From: Streptomyces sp. NBC_00236
Lineage (GTDB): Bacteria > Actinomycetota > Actinomycetes > Streptomycetales > Streptomycetaceae
Assembly (NCBI RefSeq): GCF_036195045.1
Contig: NZ_CP108100.1
Span: 2,790,001-2,854,000, forward strand
Direction of reading: 5' to 3'
Length of the DNA: 64,000 nucleotides
This document shows positions 8,202 through 15,426 of the stretch, piece by piece. Made by a program: the position numbers and the translations under genes. The notes under the pieces are model-generated. The model did not search any database, was not told where the DNA came from, and worked only from the letters and a program-made list of their open reading frames with translations. Every line of letters begins with the position of its first letter. Position 1 is the stretch's first letter.

Positions 8202-9440
8202 ATGAGCCAGGACTCCGCCACCGCAACGGAGGCTGTACGGAAGCTGAGCGGGCGTCGACGCCGTGAGGTCGTCGCCGTGCTGCTGTTCAGCGGTGGCCCC
8301 ATCTTCGAGAGCTCCATTCCGCTCTCGGTGTTCGGGATCGACCGCCAGGACGCGGGAGTTCCGCGTTATCGGTTGCTCGTGTGCAGCGGCGAAGAGGGAC
8401 CGCTGCGCACCACGGGGGGACTCGAACTGACCGCGCCCTACGGGCTGGAGGCGATCAGCAGGGCAGGCACCGTCGTGGTGCCCGCCTGGCGCTCGATCAC
8501 CTCACCGCCGCCCGTGGAGGCGCTCGACGCACTGCGCCGCGCCCACGAAGAGGGCGCACGCATCGTGGGGCTGTGCACGGGCGCCTTCGTGCTCGCCGCC
8601 GCCGGGCTGCTGGACGGCCGCCCGGCCACCACGCACTGGATGTACGCGCCGACGCTGGCCAAGCGCTATCCGTCGGTGCACGTCGATCCGCGCGAGCTCT
8701 TCGTCGACGACGGCGACGTACTCACGTCCGCCGGGACCGCGGCGGGGATCGACCTCTGTCTCCACATAGTCCGCTCGGACCACGGCACGGAGGCCGCCGG
8801 GGCATTGGCCCGCCGGCTCGTCGTGCCGCCGCGGCGCAGTGGCGGTCAGGAGCGCTACCTCGACAGGTCTTTACCTGAGGAAATCGGCTCCGACCCGCTC
8901 GCGGAGGTCGTGGCCTGGGCGCTGGAGCATCTGCACGAGCAGTTCGACGTGGAGACGCTGGCCGCGCGCGCCTATATGAGCAGACGGACCTTCGACCGGA
9001 GGTTCCGCTCGCTCACGGGCAGCGCACCGCTCCAGTGGCTGATCACCCAGCGGGTGCTGCAGGCGCAGCGGCTGCTGGAGACGTCCGACTACTCGGTCGA
9101 CGAGGTCGCGGGCCGTTGCGGCTTCCGCTCGCCGGTCGCGCTGCGCGGACACTTCCGGCGCCAGCTGGGGTCCTCCCCGGCCGCGTACCGGGCCGCATAC
9201 CGGGCCCGTCGTCCGCAGGGCGGCGGTCCGGAGCAGGTCGTCACGGCGGCCGAACCGGTGGTGCCCTCCCAGGGCAGCCCCGTGAGCCGTCGCGCCCCGC
9301 TGCCGGCCCAGGTGGGTCCGTCCCCGTCTGGCCCGTCGGCGGCCGTTACGGAAGCGGGCCGCGGGGAGCACGGGAAACCGGGCTCCGAGGCGTACGCTGC
9401 GGGCCGCCCGGCCCTGCCGGGACAGCGGAGCGCCCCGTAG
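8202..9440 (+). CDS. adpA: AdpA, global developmental regulator (AraC family)
   Basis: The master activator of morphological differentiation and antibiotic genes in Streptomyces, acting in the cytoplasm as a dimer. The 412-residue protein has an N-terminal DJ-1/PfpI-like dimerisation domain (about 20-195, with [18 protein letters not shown]) and a C-terminal AraC DNA-binding domain (about 235-330, with [15 protein letters not shown] and two helix-turn-helices). A Pro/Ala-rich tail follows. The sequence [20 protein letters not shown] matches the AdpA orthologues I know almost exactly. Leu224 is encoded by TTA at 8871-8873, the conserved bldA-dependent codon between the two domains. ATG 8202 is the only start preserving the N terminus. 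orn follows within 10 bases, as in other streptomycetes. Confidence 0.97.
   Translation: MSQDSATATEAVRKLSGRRRREVVAVLLFSGGPIFESSIPLSVFGIDRQDAGVPRYRLLVCSGEEGPLRTTGGLELTAPYGLEAISRAGTVVVPAWRSITSPPPVEALDALRRAHEEGARIVGLCTGAFVLAAAGLLDGRPATTHWMYAPTLAKRYPSVHVDPRELFVDDGDVLTSAGTAAGIDLCLHIVRSDHGTEAAGALARRLVVPPRRSGGQERYLDRSLPEEIGSDPLAEVVAWALEHLHEQFDVETLAARAYMSRRTFDRRFRSLTGSAPLQWLITQRVLQAQRLLETSDYSVDEVAGRCGFRSPVALRGHFRRQLGSSPAAYRAAYRARRPQGGGPEQVVTAAEPVVPSQGSPVSRRAPLPAQVGPSPSGPSAAVTEAGRGEHGKPGSEAYAAGRPALPGQRSAP
8871..8873 (+). other. TTA codon requiring the bldA tRNA, within adpA
   Basis: The in-frame TTA encodes Leu224 in the linker RSLPEE. TTA is the rarest codon in Streptomyces and is read only by the developmentally regulated bldA tRNA. 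This makes AdpA production bldA-dependent, a well-established regulatory step. Confidence 0.95.
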
Positions 9441-9450
9441 GGTGGGGCAC

Positions 9451-10053
9451 ATGAACGACCGCATGGTGTGGATCGACTGCGAGATGACCGGGCTCTCGTT
9501 GACGGAAGACGCACTCATCGAGGTGGCCGCACTGGTCACCGACTCGGAGTTGAACGTGCTCGGCGAAGGGGTGGACATCGTGATCCGCCCGCCGGACGCG
9601 GCGCTGGAGACGATGCCCGAGGTGGTGCGGCAGATGCACACCGCCTCGGGCCTCCTCGACGAGCTGGCCGCGGGCACCACCCTGGCCGACGCCGAGGAAC
9701 GGGTCCTGGCCTACATCCGGGAGCACGTGAAGGAGCCCGGAAAGGCCCCGCTCTGCGGAAACACGGTCGGTACGGACCGCGGCTTCCTGTCGCGGGACAT
9801 GCCGTCGCTGGAGGGCTACCTCCACTACCGGATCGTCGATGTCTCCTCGGTCAAGGAGCTGGCCCGCCGCTGGTACCCGAGGGCGTACTTCAACAGTCCG
9901 CCCAAGAACGGCAACCATCGGGCGCTCGCCGACATCCGCGACTCGATCACGGAGATGCGGTACTACCGCGAGGCGGTCTTCGTCCCGCAGCCGGGCCCCG
10001 ACTCGGAGCGCGCGAAGTCGATCGCCGCGCGCCTGTCGCAGCCCTCGGCCTAG
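9451..10053 (+). CDS. orn: oligoribonuclease, DEDDh 3'-5' exoribonuclease
   Basis: Degrades 2-5 nt RNA fragments, including pGpG from c-di-GMP turnover, to mononucleotides. The 200-residue protein starts at ATG 9451 after GGGTGGGG; an in-frame GTG at 9442 is less well placed. All DEDDh residues are visible: Asp9 and Glu11 in WIDCEMTGL, the middle Asp near [12 protein letters not shown], and the final His/Asp in [10 protein letters not shown]. The length matches the family. It lies 10 bases after adpA and is followed by tRNA-His. S. coelicolor orn, in the same place, is needed for normal development. Confidence 0.97.
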   Translation: MNDRMVWIDCEMTGLSLTEDALIEVAALVTDSELNVLGEGVDIVIRPPDAALETMPEVVRQMHTASGLLDELAAGTTLADAEERVLAYIREHVKEPGKAPLCGNTVGTDRGFLSRDMPSLEGYLHYRIVDVSSVKELARRWYPRAYFNSPPKNGNHRALADIRDSITEMRYYREAVFVPQPGPDSERAKSIAARLSQPSA

Positions 10054-10178
10054 GTCCTTCCGAAAGTCGCTGGTCCCGGCCCTTTCGGGGGCCGGGACCG
10101 GCGGCGGGGAAACGGGGGCGCGAGCACCCTCTCGGACCCTGTACACTTTTTCTCGGCCGGTCGGAAACGCCCGGACAT

Positions 10179-10252
10179 GGTGGGTATAGCTCAGATGGTA
10201 GAGCACCTGGTTGTGGTCCAGGATGTCGCGGGTTCGAGTCCCGTTACTCACC
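10179..10252 (+). tRNA. tRNA-His (GTG anticodon)
   Basis: A full cloverleaf is visible: 7-bp acceptor stem (10180-10186 with 10245-10251), anticodon stem CCTGG/CCAGG enclosing TTGTGGT (anticodon GTG), and a GGTTCGAGTCC T-arm. The extra G at position -1 (10179) opposite C73 (10252) is the tRNA-His identity element. CCA is not encoded. Confidence 0.97.
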
Positions 10253-10257
10253 CTGAA

Positions 10258-10297
10258 TGATCAGCCCCCGATCTGGAAACAGGTCGGGGGCTGATCA
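10258..10297 (+). terminator. terminator after tRNA-His
   Basis: An 18-bp stem (10258-10275 with 10280-10297, one G-T pair) closes a GAAA tetraloop. The sequence ends the orn/tRNA-His region. The following 329 bases to the regulator at 10627 contain no supported gene. Confidence 0.88.
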
Positions 10298-10626
10298 CGT
10301 TTGTCCCCCGCCGCGGGGTCAGGCCGTTCGGCCGGCAATGGCGTCAGGAGCAAGATCCCGGGGACGGCCTTCGGCCGTGCGCGCTCACCCGGCTGGTCCC
10401 GGCCCGACCCCGCCGGGACCGCGGAGCCCCGTCACACCGGCCTCGCGAAGTATCTGCTCCGCCGCGCCGGCCGGGGCTGGCCCATTCCCCGGGCCGTCAG
10501 TCGGAGCCGGCCGGGCACGCGTGGACCACCGTGTTCGCCCGGGCGAAGTCGACCAGCCGAGCGCTGCCCTCCGGCGCGGCCTTGAGCCGTGCGAAACCGA
10601 AGGCAGCAAGAGTTTTCTGCAATTGC

Positions 10627-11457
10627 ATGAAACTTATTGAAACAACCTCTGCCCCGGGGGATGCTGTGGAGGTCGCGCCACCGGGGACGGGTGGCGTCGC
10701 GCTGGGGGTGGGTGTGTACGTACGCGAGAGCCGGCCGAGCCCGTTCCGGGTCCTCGGCAAGGTAAGGATCGAAGGTCAGGAGATCCTCGGAACCAAGCCG
10801 CGCGCCCTGCTGGTCGCCCTGCTGCTCGAAGCCAACCGGACCGTTTCGCTGGACCGGATCGTCGACGCCCTGTGGGACGGCGAGCCGCCGCGTTCGGCCG
10901 TCGCCAACATCCGTACGCACATCAGCGCTCTGCGGAGGCACATGGCAGACGCGGGCACGCTCGTGTCCCGGCCCGGCGGATACGAGCTCGTCATGCCCGA
11001 GGACGACTGCGACCATCACCGGTTCACGCGGCTGGCTTCGGAGGGCCGGTCCGCCCTGCAGGGCGGTGACCCGGAGCGCGCGGCCCCTCTGCTGGGGCAG
11101 GCGCTGGCGTTGTGGACCACGGACGTCGCCGCCGACGGGGTGCCGCGCAACGGCTGGCAGGCCGGGCCGCTGGACCATCTGGACGAGGAGCGCAGGCGCG
11201 TGGTCGAAGACCTCGCCGAGTCCTGCGTAGAGGCGGGCGAGCCCCGCTCCGCCCTGCGCGAGCTGCACGCCCTGCTGGCCGCCGACCCCCTGCGTGACAG
11301 GGGCTGGGCGCTGCGGATGCGGGCCCACCACAGCCTGGGTGAGCCCGGCGGGGTCAGCGACAGTTACCGGGCCGCCGTCCGGGCGTTCCAGGACCGGCTC
11401 GGCGCCAGGCCGGGTGCCGAGCTGGACCGCCTCCACCACACCCTCAAGGCCTTCTGA
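10627..11457 (+). CDS. SARP/AfsR-type transcriptional activator (winged helix plus BTAD domain)
   Basis: This 276-residue protein (from ATG 10627) has an OmpR-like winged-helix DNA-binding domain starting at FRVLGKVRIEGQEI, with NIRTHISALRRHM as the recognition region. A BTAD helical domain follows from about residue 130 to the end (LAESCVEAGEPRSALRELHALL, RDRGWALRMRAHHSLGE). These proteins typically activate adjacent biosynthetic gene clusters by binding direct repeats near -35 boxes. ATG 10627 lacks a clear ribosome site and lies in an AT-rich patch; GTG 10714, behind GGGGGTGG, is a good alternative and would still keep both domains. It is convergent with the S26 peptidase gene and is probably the pathway regulator of the peptide locus that follows. 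Confidence 0.88.
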   Translation: MKLIETTSAPGDAVEVAPPGTGGVALGVGVYVRESRPSPFRVLGKVRIEGQEILGTKPRALLVALLLEANRTVSLDRIVDALWDGEPPRSAVANIRTHISALRRHMADAGTLVSRPGGYELVMPEDDCDHHRFTRLASEGRSALQGGDPERAAPLLGQALALWTTDVAADGVPRNGWQAGPLDHLDEERRRVVEDLAESCVEAGEPRSALRELHALLAADPLRDRGWALRMRAHHSLGEPGGVSDSYRAAVRAFQDRLGARPGAELDRLHHTLKAF

Positions 11458-11552
11458 CCCTCCGCTCCTCTCCGCGCAACCCTCAGTTGAAAGCGATGTG
11501 GACGCGTATACGACCCCTGGTACGCCCCCTTCGCGTCCGCTTCGCTCTCAAC

Positions 11553-12035
11553 TCACTGCTGCCGCCCCGGGTGGCTCTCCGGTACCCGGGCGATCACCCG
11601 GTCGAGCGGGACGTAGCCGAAGTCGCGGGAGTCGACGCTCGCCGCCGTGTTGTCGCCGAGGACCACGGCGAAGCCCTCCGGTACGGCACCGCTCACGCCG
11701 AGGACGGAGGCCACCGGCCCGGGCACCGGGTCTCCCGGGAGTGCCGCCAGCCTCTTGAGCAGCCGGGCCCCCTCCCCCGCCTCCGGCCACCGCCAGTTGC
11801 CGGGGCGCTCGGGCTTGACCAGGACGACCACATCGCCGGTGCTCAGTCCTCCGGGGCCCTTCACCCGGTGGGCGATCACCACCTGTCCGGGCATCAGCGT
11901 GGGCGCCATGCTCTCGCCGGCGACCGTGACCCGCAGCCGGCTGCGGCGGACCTGGACGCATACGGCCGCGAACCCGGTCACCGCGACCGCCGCCGTCACC
12001 GTGAGTGCCGTCGCCACGAGGGCCCAGGGCGTCAT
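11553..12035 (-). CDS. S26 family signal peptidase of the peptide locus
   Basis: The 160-residue protein carries one N-terminal membrane anchor (about residues 5-27). The SPase I boxes are in order: nucleophile Ser42 in GESMAPTL, the general-base Lys94 in LLKRLAALPGD, and GDN...SVDSRDFG near the end. The catalytic domain faces the outside. It is shorter than housekeeping LepB enzymes, as expected for a dedicated processing peptidase. ATG 12035 overlaps the stop of the ABC exporter gene as ATGA, so translation is coupled. A role in removing the leader of the exported 58-residue peptide is inferred from context; housekeeping or other substrates cannot be excluded. Confidence 0.88.
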   Translation of the reverse strand: MTPWALVATALTVTAAVAVTGFAAVCVQVRRSRLRVTVAGESMAPTLMPGQVVIAHRVKGPGGLSTGDVVVLVKPERPGNWRWPEAGEGARLLKRLAALPGDPVPGPVASVLGVSGAVPEGFAVVLGDNTAASVDSRDFGYVPLDRVIARVPESHPGRQQ

Positions 12036-13903
12036 ACGCGCTCCGTCTCCTGTGCGGGAGGAGCCGGGGGCCGCTCGCTCTCCCGGTAGCCCGCGGCCTG
12101 GCGCCCGAACAGATCGGCGTAGCGGCCCGTCCTCGCCATCAGTTCTTCGTGGCTGCCCTGCTCGACGACACAGCCGTCCCTCAGCACCACGATCCTGTCG
12201 GCTTCCCGGGCGGTGCCCAGGCGGTGCGACACCAGGATGCTCGTCCGGCCCCGGCGGTGGCACCGCAGGGCCTGCCGTACCTCGTCCTCGGCCTGGGGGT
12301 CCAGACCGGAGGCCGGTTCGTCGAGGATCAGCACATCGGGGTCCTCGCGCAGCAGGGAGCGGGCGAGCGCCACCCGTTGCCACTGGCCTCCGGACAGCTC
12401 CACCCCGTCGTCGGCCTCGCCGTCCCCGCCCTCGTCGGTGGACGGTTCCGTGAACGCGCGGCTGAGCAGGGTGCCGTAGCCGCGCGGCAGTCCTTCCAGG
12501 AGTCGGTCGACGCCGGCCCTGCGTGCCGCCGCCCGGATGCGGTCGGGGTGGCGTGAGGCGTCGTCGCCGTCGCCGAGCCCGATGTTCTCGGCCGCCGACA
12601 CGTCGTAGCGCATGAAGTCCTGGAAGACCGCGCTCATTCTGCGACGGAGTTCGGCCGGAGGGAACGTACGGATGTCCTGGCCGTCCCACAGCACCGTGCC
12701 GCGGGTGGGGTCGTAGAACCGGCAGAGCAGTTTGACCAGGGTCGACTTTCCGGCGCCGTTGTCGCCGACCAGGGCGAGCGTCGAACCGGCGGGGACGGTG
12801 AGGCTGACGCCCCGCAGGGCCCAGTCGTGCTGGTCCGAGTACCGGAACCACACGTCCCGCAGCTCGATTCCCACGCCCAGCCGGGCGGGCATGGCAGCGG
12901 CAGCCGGGCGGAGCACGGGCAGGTCCGGCGGGGCCTGGACGACCGCCGTGAAGTGCGCGAACAGCAGCAGACTCCGCCGGACCACCGCCAGTTGGGCGGC
13001 ACCGGTGCCGAAGCTTCCCTGTACGGACGCCATCGCGGCGACGGTCAGCGAAACCTCCCCCACCGACATCGCCCCGCGTGCCGCCTCGCGTACCGCCCAC
13101 AGCAGGCCCAGGGCGGCGATGGCACCGGAGAGTGCGGCCGGGAGCCCCTGGAGCAGGGCGTTGCGCATCTCGGTGGTCCGGTGCGCCCTGTTGATGGCCC
13201 GGCGATCGCGCCGCATCCGCGCCCGCAGATGGTCACCGGTGCCGAACAGCCTGATCTCCTTGGCCGCCTGCACACTGCCCAGCAGGTTCGAGTAGAACCA
13301 CTCGCGGCGCTCCAGCGGAGTCACCCGGAGCTCGGTGTCCGCCCAGATACGTGCCATCCGCAACTCGACGACCAGCGCGGGCCCGGCCGCGAGCGACACG
13401 GCCGCCACCAGCCACCAGCTGACCAGGGCGAGCGAGCCGAGGAAGCCGAGTACGGTCACCACCGCCTGCAGCAGTCCCATGACGCCCATGACCACCTGTG
13501 GGGGTGCCTGCTGCCCGCACTGCTGTGCCAGCCGCAGCCGGTCCAGCATGGCCGGGTCCTCGAAGCGGCCCAGCCCGCTCCATCCGTTGACCGCCGCGTA
13601 GAGCCGGTCCTGCGCGGCCAGCGCGACCCGGCGGGACAGTTCTCCGCGCAGCAGCGTCTCGACGTGCGGGAGTACCGCGAGCGCCAGGCCGGCGACGGCC
13701 ATCGCGAGGGCCGGGCCGGTGACCTGTGCGGGCGTACCGCCCTCCTGGGCGATCATGTCGATGAGCGAGCTCATCAACCAGGCTACGAGTACGGGGAGTT
13801 GCGCGAGCGTCAGACTGATGAGCACGACTCCGGCCAGCTGGGGCCAGGCGAAGCGAAGCGCCAGGCTGAGCACCGTGCCGAAGGGGCGTGCGGGCTGCCT
13901 CAC
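12032..13903 (-). CDS. ABC exporter, fused permease-ATPase half-transporter
   Basis: This 623-residue protein starts at GTG 13903, overlapping the TGA of the thioredoxin-like gene (GTGA). About six membrane helices occupy residues 15-300. The nucleotide-binding domain follows, with Walker A GDNGAGKST at about 380-388, signature LSGGQWQR, Walker B VLILDEPAS and the H-loop VSHR. It belongs to the type IV (MsbA/LanT-like) exporters and works as a homodimer. There is no N-terminal C39 peptidase domain, so leader removal would need another protease; the coupled S26 peptidase fits that need. An acidic insertion (STDEGGDGEADDG) just before the signature motif is unusual. Likely cargo is the adjacent Cys-rich peptide. 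Confidence 0.9.
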   Translation of the reverse strand: MRQPARPFGTVLSLALRFAWPQLAGVVLISLTLAQLPVLVAWLMSSLIDMIAQEGGTPAQVTGPALAMAVAGLALAVLPHVETLLRGELSRRVALAAQDRLYAAVNGWSGLGRFEDPAMLDRLRLAQQCGQQAPPQVVMGVMGLLQAVVTVLGFLGSLALVSWWLVAAVSLAAGPALVVELRMARIWADTELRVTPLERREWFYSNLLGSVQAAKEIRLFGTGDHLRARMRRDRRAINRAHRTTEMRNALLQGLPAALSGAIAALGLLWAVREAARGAMSVGEVSLTVAAMASVQGSFGTGAAQLAVVRRSLLLFAHFTAVVQAPPDLPVLRPAAAAMPARLGVGIELRDVWFRYSDQHDWALRGVSLTVPAGSTLALVGDNGAGKSTLVKLLCRFYDPTRGTVLWDGQDIRTFPPAELRRRMSAVFQDFMRYDVSAAENIGLGDGDDASRHPDRIRAAARRAGVDRLLEGLPRGYGTLLSRAFTEPSTDEGGDGEADDGVELSGGQWQRVALARSLLREDPDVLILDEPASGLDPQAEDEVRQALRCHRRGRTSILVSHRLGTAREADRIVVLRDGCVVEQGSHEELMARTGRYADLFGRQAAGYRESERPPAPPAQETERV

Positions 13904-14433
13904 GGGGTCACCGGCGCGAAGGATCCCAGCCGCTCGTGTGCGACCGGCGTCACCGCTCCGTCGGCGGCGAGCCTGCACACCACGGGATAGCCGACCACTC
14001 CGAACGCCTCGGCCACCGTGGCCGCGTGCTCCCCTGACACCACCGTGGCCACCTCCGCCAGGGCGTCCACGTAGTCCTGCTCCTCCGGCCCCGGTGCGAC
14101 GACCGCCAGTACGGCGGAGACCGGCAGCCCGAGCCCGGGCACCGCGGCGACGAACCGGGGCAGCAGCGCGGCGCACGGTGGGCAGCCCGTACTGAAGAAG
14201 GCGACGAGTGCGCCGTCCGGCAGATCGCCGGGGCGGATCGTCCGGCCCTGTGAGGTAACGGCCTCGAAGTCACGGACGGCAGGGGCGACTCCGGCGTCGT
14301 GATCCGGGCCCGGGCCGCCCGCCGTGCCGGGCCCGGCACCCGTACGGAGTCTGCGGATCAGGCCGTAGGTCAGGGTCAGGTTCAACAGGGCGATCGCTCC
14401 GACGAGGGCGATCGCCGCGCCCATGAGGGACAC
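13900..14433 (-). CDS. membrane-anchored thioredoxin-like protein (TlpA/MauD type)
   Basis: The 177-residue protein has an N-terminal membrane helix (about 5-26), a Gly/Pro linker and a thioredoxin-fold domain with the redox motif Cys84-Pro-Pro-Cys87 in STGCPPCAALLP. The cis-Pro side appears as GVVGYPVVCRL. The extracytoplasmic location implies disulfide exchange on exported proteins. GTG 14433 follows one base after the stop of the MauE-like gene and the end overlaps the ABC exporter start, so it is in the middle of a coupled operon. In methylamine dehydrogenase systems a MauD-MauE pair is needed for the disulfide-rich small subunit. A similar job on the four-cysteine peptide is my inference. 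Confidence 0.88.
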   Translation of the reverse strand: MSLMGAAIALVGAIALLNLTLTYGLIRRLRTGAGPGTAGGPGPDHDAGVAPAVRDFEAVTSQGRTIRPGDLPDGALVAFFSTGCPPCAALLPRFVAAVPGLGLPVSAVLAVVAPGPEEQDYVDALAEVATVVSGEHAATVAEAFGVVGYPVVCRLAADGAVTPVAHERLGSFAPVTP

Positions 14434-14434
14434 G

Positions 14435-14986
14435 TCAGCTCCTTGAGGTGTGTGTGACGCCGTGGGCCGGAACCTGCCGGACCGTGTCGGCGATGTCGTC
14501 GAGGGTCACGGCGACCAGGGCTCCGAGCGCCCCGAACCCGGCAGCGATCAGCACTCCGCCCACGGTGGCCGGCTCGTCGACGCCCTGCCCGAGCCATGCG
14601 GCCGAGGCCCCGCCGAGCAGGAGCGTCGTGCGTACGAGATGGCGGGCGCCGAGCGTCGCGGGTGTCCGCCCGAAGCAGGTGCACCGTGCGGCAGTGCCCC
14701 GTATCCGCAGCAGGATCATGGCGGTCAGGAACGCGGCGAGCAGAAGCGCCGAGAGCCCGGCCCCGGCGGTACGGGTGACCGGCACGGCCAGCAGGACCGG
14801 CGCGGACGCCTCGGCGACGCAGACCGCCCGCGCGGCGGCGGGCCGCAGTCCGGCGGGCACCAGGGGCCAGGCGTCGAGCTCCGCGACGAAGCCGGCGTAA
14901 GCGGCGCGGGAGCGGAGCTTGCCGACTGCCGCCGCCAGAAAGGTGAGGGCGGTCAGCACCTGGCAGGCGACGACGACGTACGGCAC
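14435..14986 (-). CDS. MauE/DoxX-like redox-associated membrane protein
   Basis: The 183-residue protein has four hydrophobic segments (about 5-22, 52-70, 76-95, 120-160) and a conserved CTCFG motif with Cys102 and Cys104 after the third. This is the hallmark of MauE-like proteins, which partner with MauD/TlpA thioredoxin-like proteins and probably pass electrons through the membrane. GTG 14986 is preceded by AAGGGGGAG. It is the first gene of the minus-strand operon and diverges from the peptide gene across a 190-base promoter region. The specific reaction is not proven for any family member I know. Confidence 0.85.
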   Translation of the reverse strand: MPYVVVACQVLTALTFLAAAVGKLRSRAAYAGFVAELDAWPLVPAGLRPAAARAVCVAEASAPVLLAVPVTRTAGAGLSALLLAAFLTAMILLRIRGTAARCTCFGRTPATLGARHLVRTTLLLGGASAAWLGQGVDEPATVGGVLIAAGFGALGALVAVTLDDIADTVRQVPAHGVTHTSRS

Positions 14987-15026
14987 GACTCCCCCTTGCC
15001 GCCCTGTCCGAGAGGCGGCCGCATCG

Positions 15027-15049
15027 CCCGTCCGGCGGTTTCGGACGGG
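15027..15049. promoter_or_regulatory. inverted repeat in the divergent promoter region of the peptide locus
   Basis: CCCGTCCG and CGGACGGG (8 bp) flank a 7-base spacer, centrally placed between the divergent MauE-like and peptide genes. It could be an operator or a leader hairpin for the minus-strand operon. I see no convincing heptamer direct repeat for the SARP-type regulator. Confidence 0.4.
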
Positions 15050-15176
15050 GTGCGCAGACTAGGAGGCGGGCATACACACGACATACCGACGGGCCTGGAT
15101 GTCCGGTGTACGCAGGGGAGTTAGCGTGCCGCACCATCCGATCGCAGCGAGCGGTCGGCGGGAGAGGGAGAGCGCG

Positions 15177-15353
15177 ATGCGCACATTCCGGAAGATGGCC
15201 GACAAGCTGGCGGACCGGGTGGCGCCCGAGGTCACGGGCGAGGCCGTGTGGTGGTACAAGTACCGCTGCTACAACGGCAGGATCCAGCGCAACCAGTGCT
15301 GGGACAGCTCGTTCTGCAACGGCTGGGAGTACACCGGCGAAGCCTGCAACTGA
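15177..15353 (+). CDS. putative secreted peptide precursor with four cysteines
   Basis: ATG 15177 follows a GGGAGAGGGAGAG ribosome site and gives 58 residues. The first ~23 residues (MRTFRKMADKLADRVAPEV...) form a charged amphipathic helix with no hydrophobic signal core, like a leader peptide. The remaining ~35 residues are very rich in Trp, Tyr, Asn and Gly. Cys31, Cys41, Cys47 and Cys57 are spaced C-x9-C-x5-C-x9-C. The two halves resemble each other (RCYNG and FCNGW). GEA before Val24 fits a small-x-small signal-peptidase site. No lanthipeptide, lasso or radical-SAM enzyme is nearby, but a thioredoxin/MauE pair, exporter and signal peptidase diverge from it. I infer a disulfide-bonded secreted peptide, perhaps antimicrobial or a signal. 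Confidence 0.72.
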   Translation: MRTFRKMADKLADRVAPEVTGEAVWWYKYRCYNGRIQRNQCWDSSFCNGWEYTGEACN

Positions 15354-15367
15354 TCAACGATCGAGCC

Positions 15368-15407
15368 GCCGGTGTGCGGACACGGACGCCCGTGTCCGCA
15401 CACCGGC
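15368..15407 (+). terminator. strong hairpin between the peptide gene and the ABC transporter genes
   Basis: An 18-bp perfect stem (15368-15385 with 15390-15407) and a 4-base ACGC loop start 14 bases after the peptide stop. Its position suggests partial termination or mRNA stabilisation, giving more peptide transcript than transporter transcript. No U-tract follows. Confidence 0.82.
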
Positions 15408-15426
15408 ATTCCGCGAGGGGGACCAG

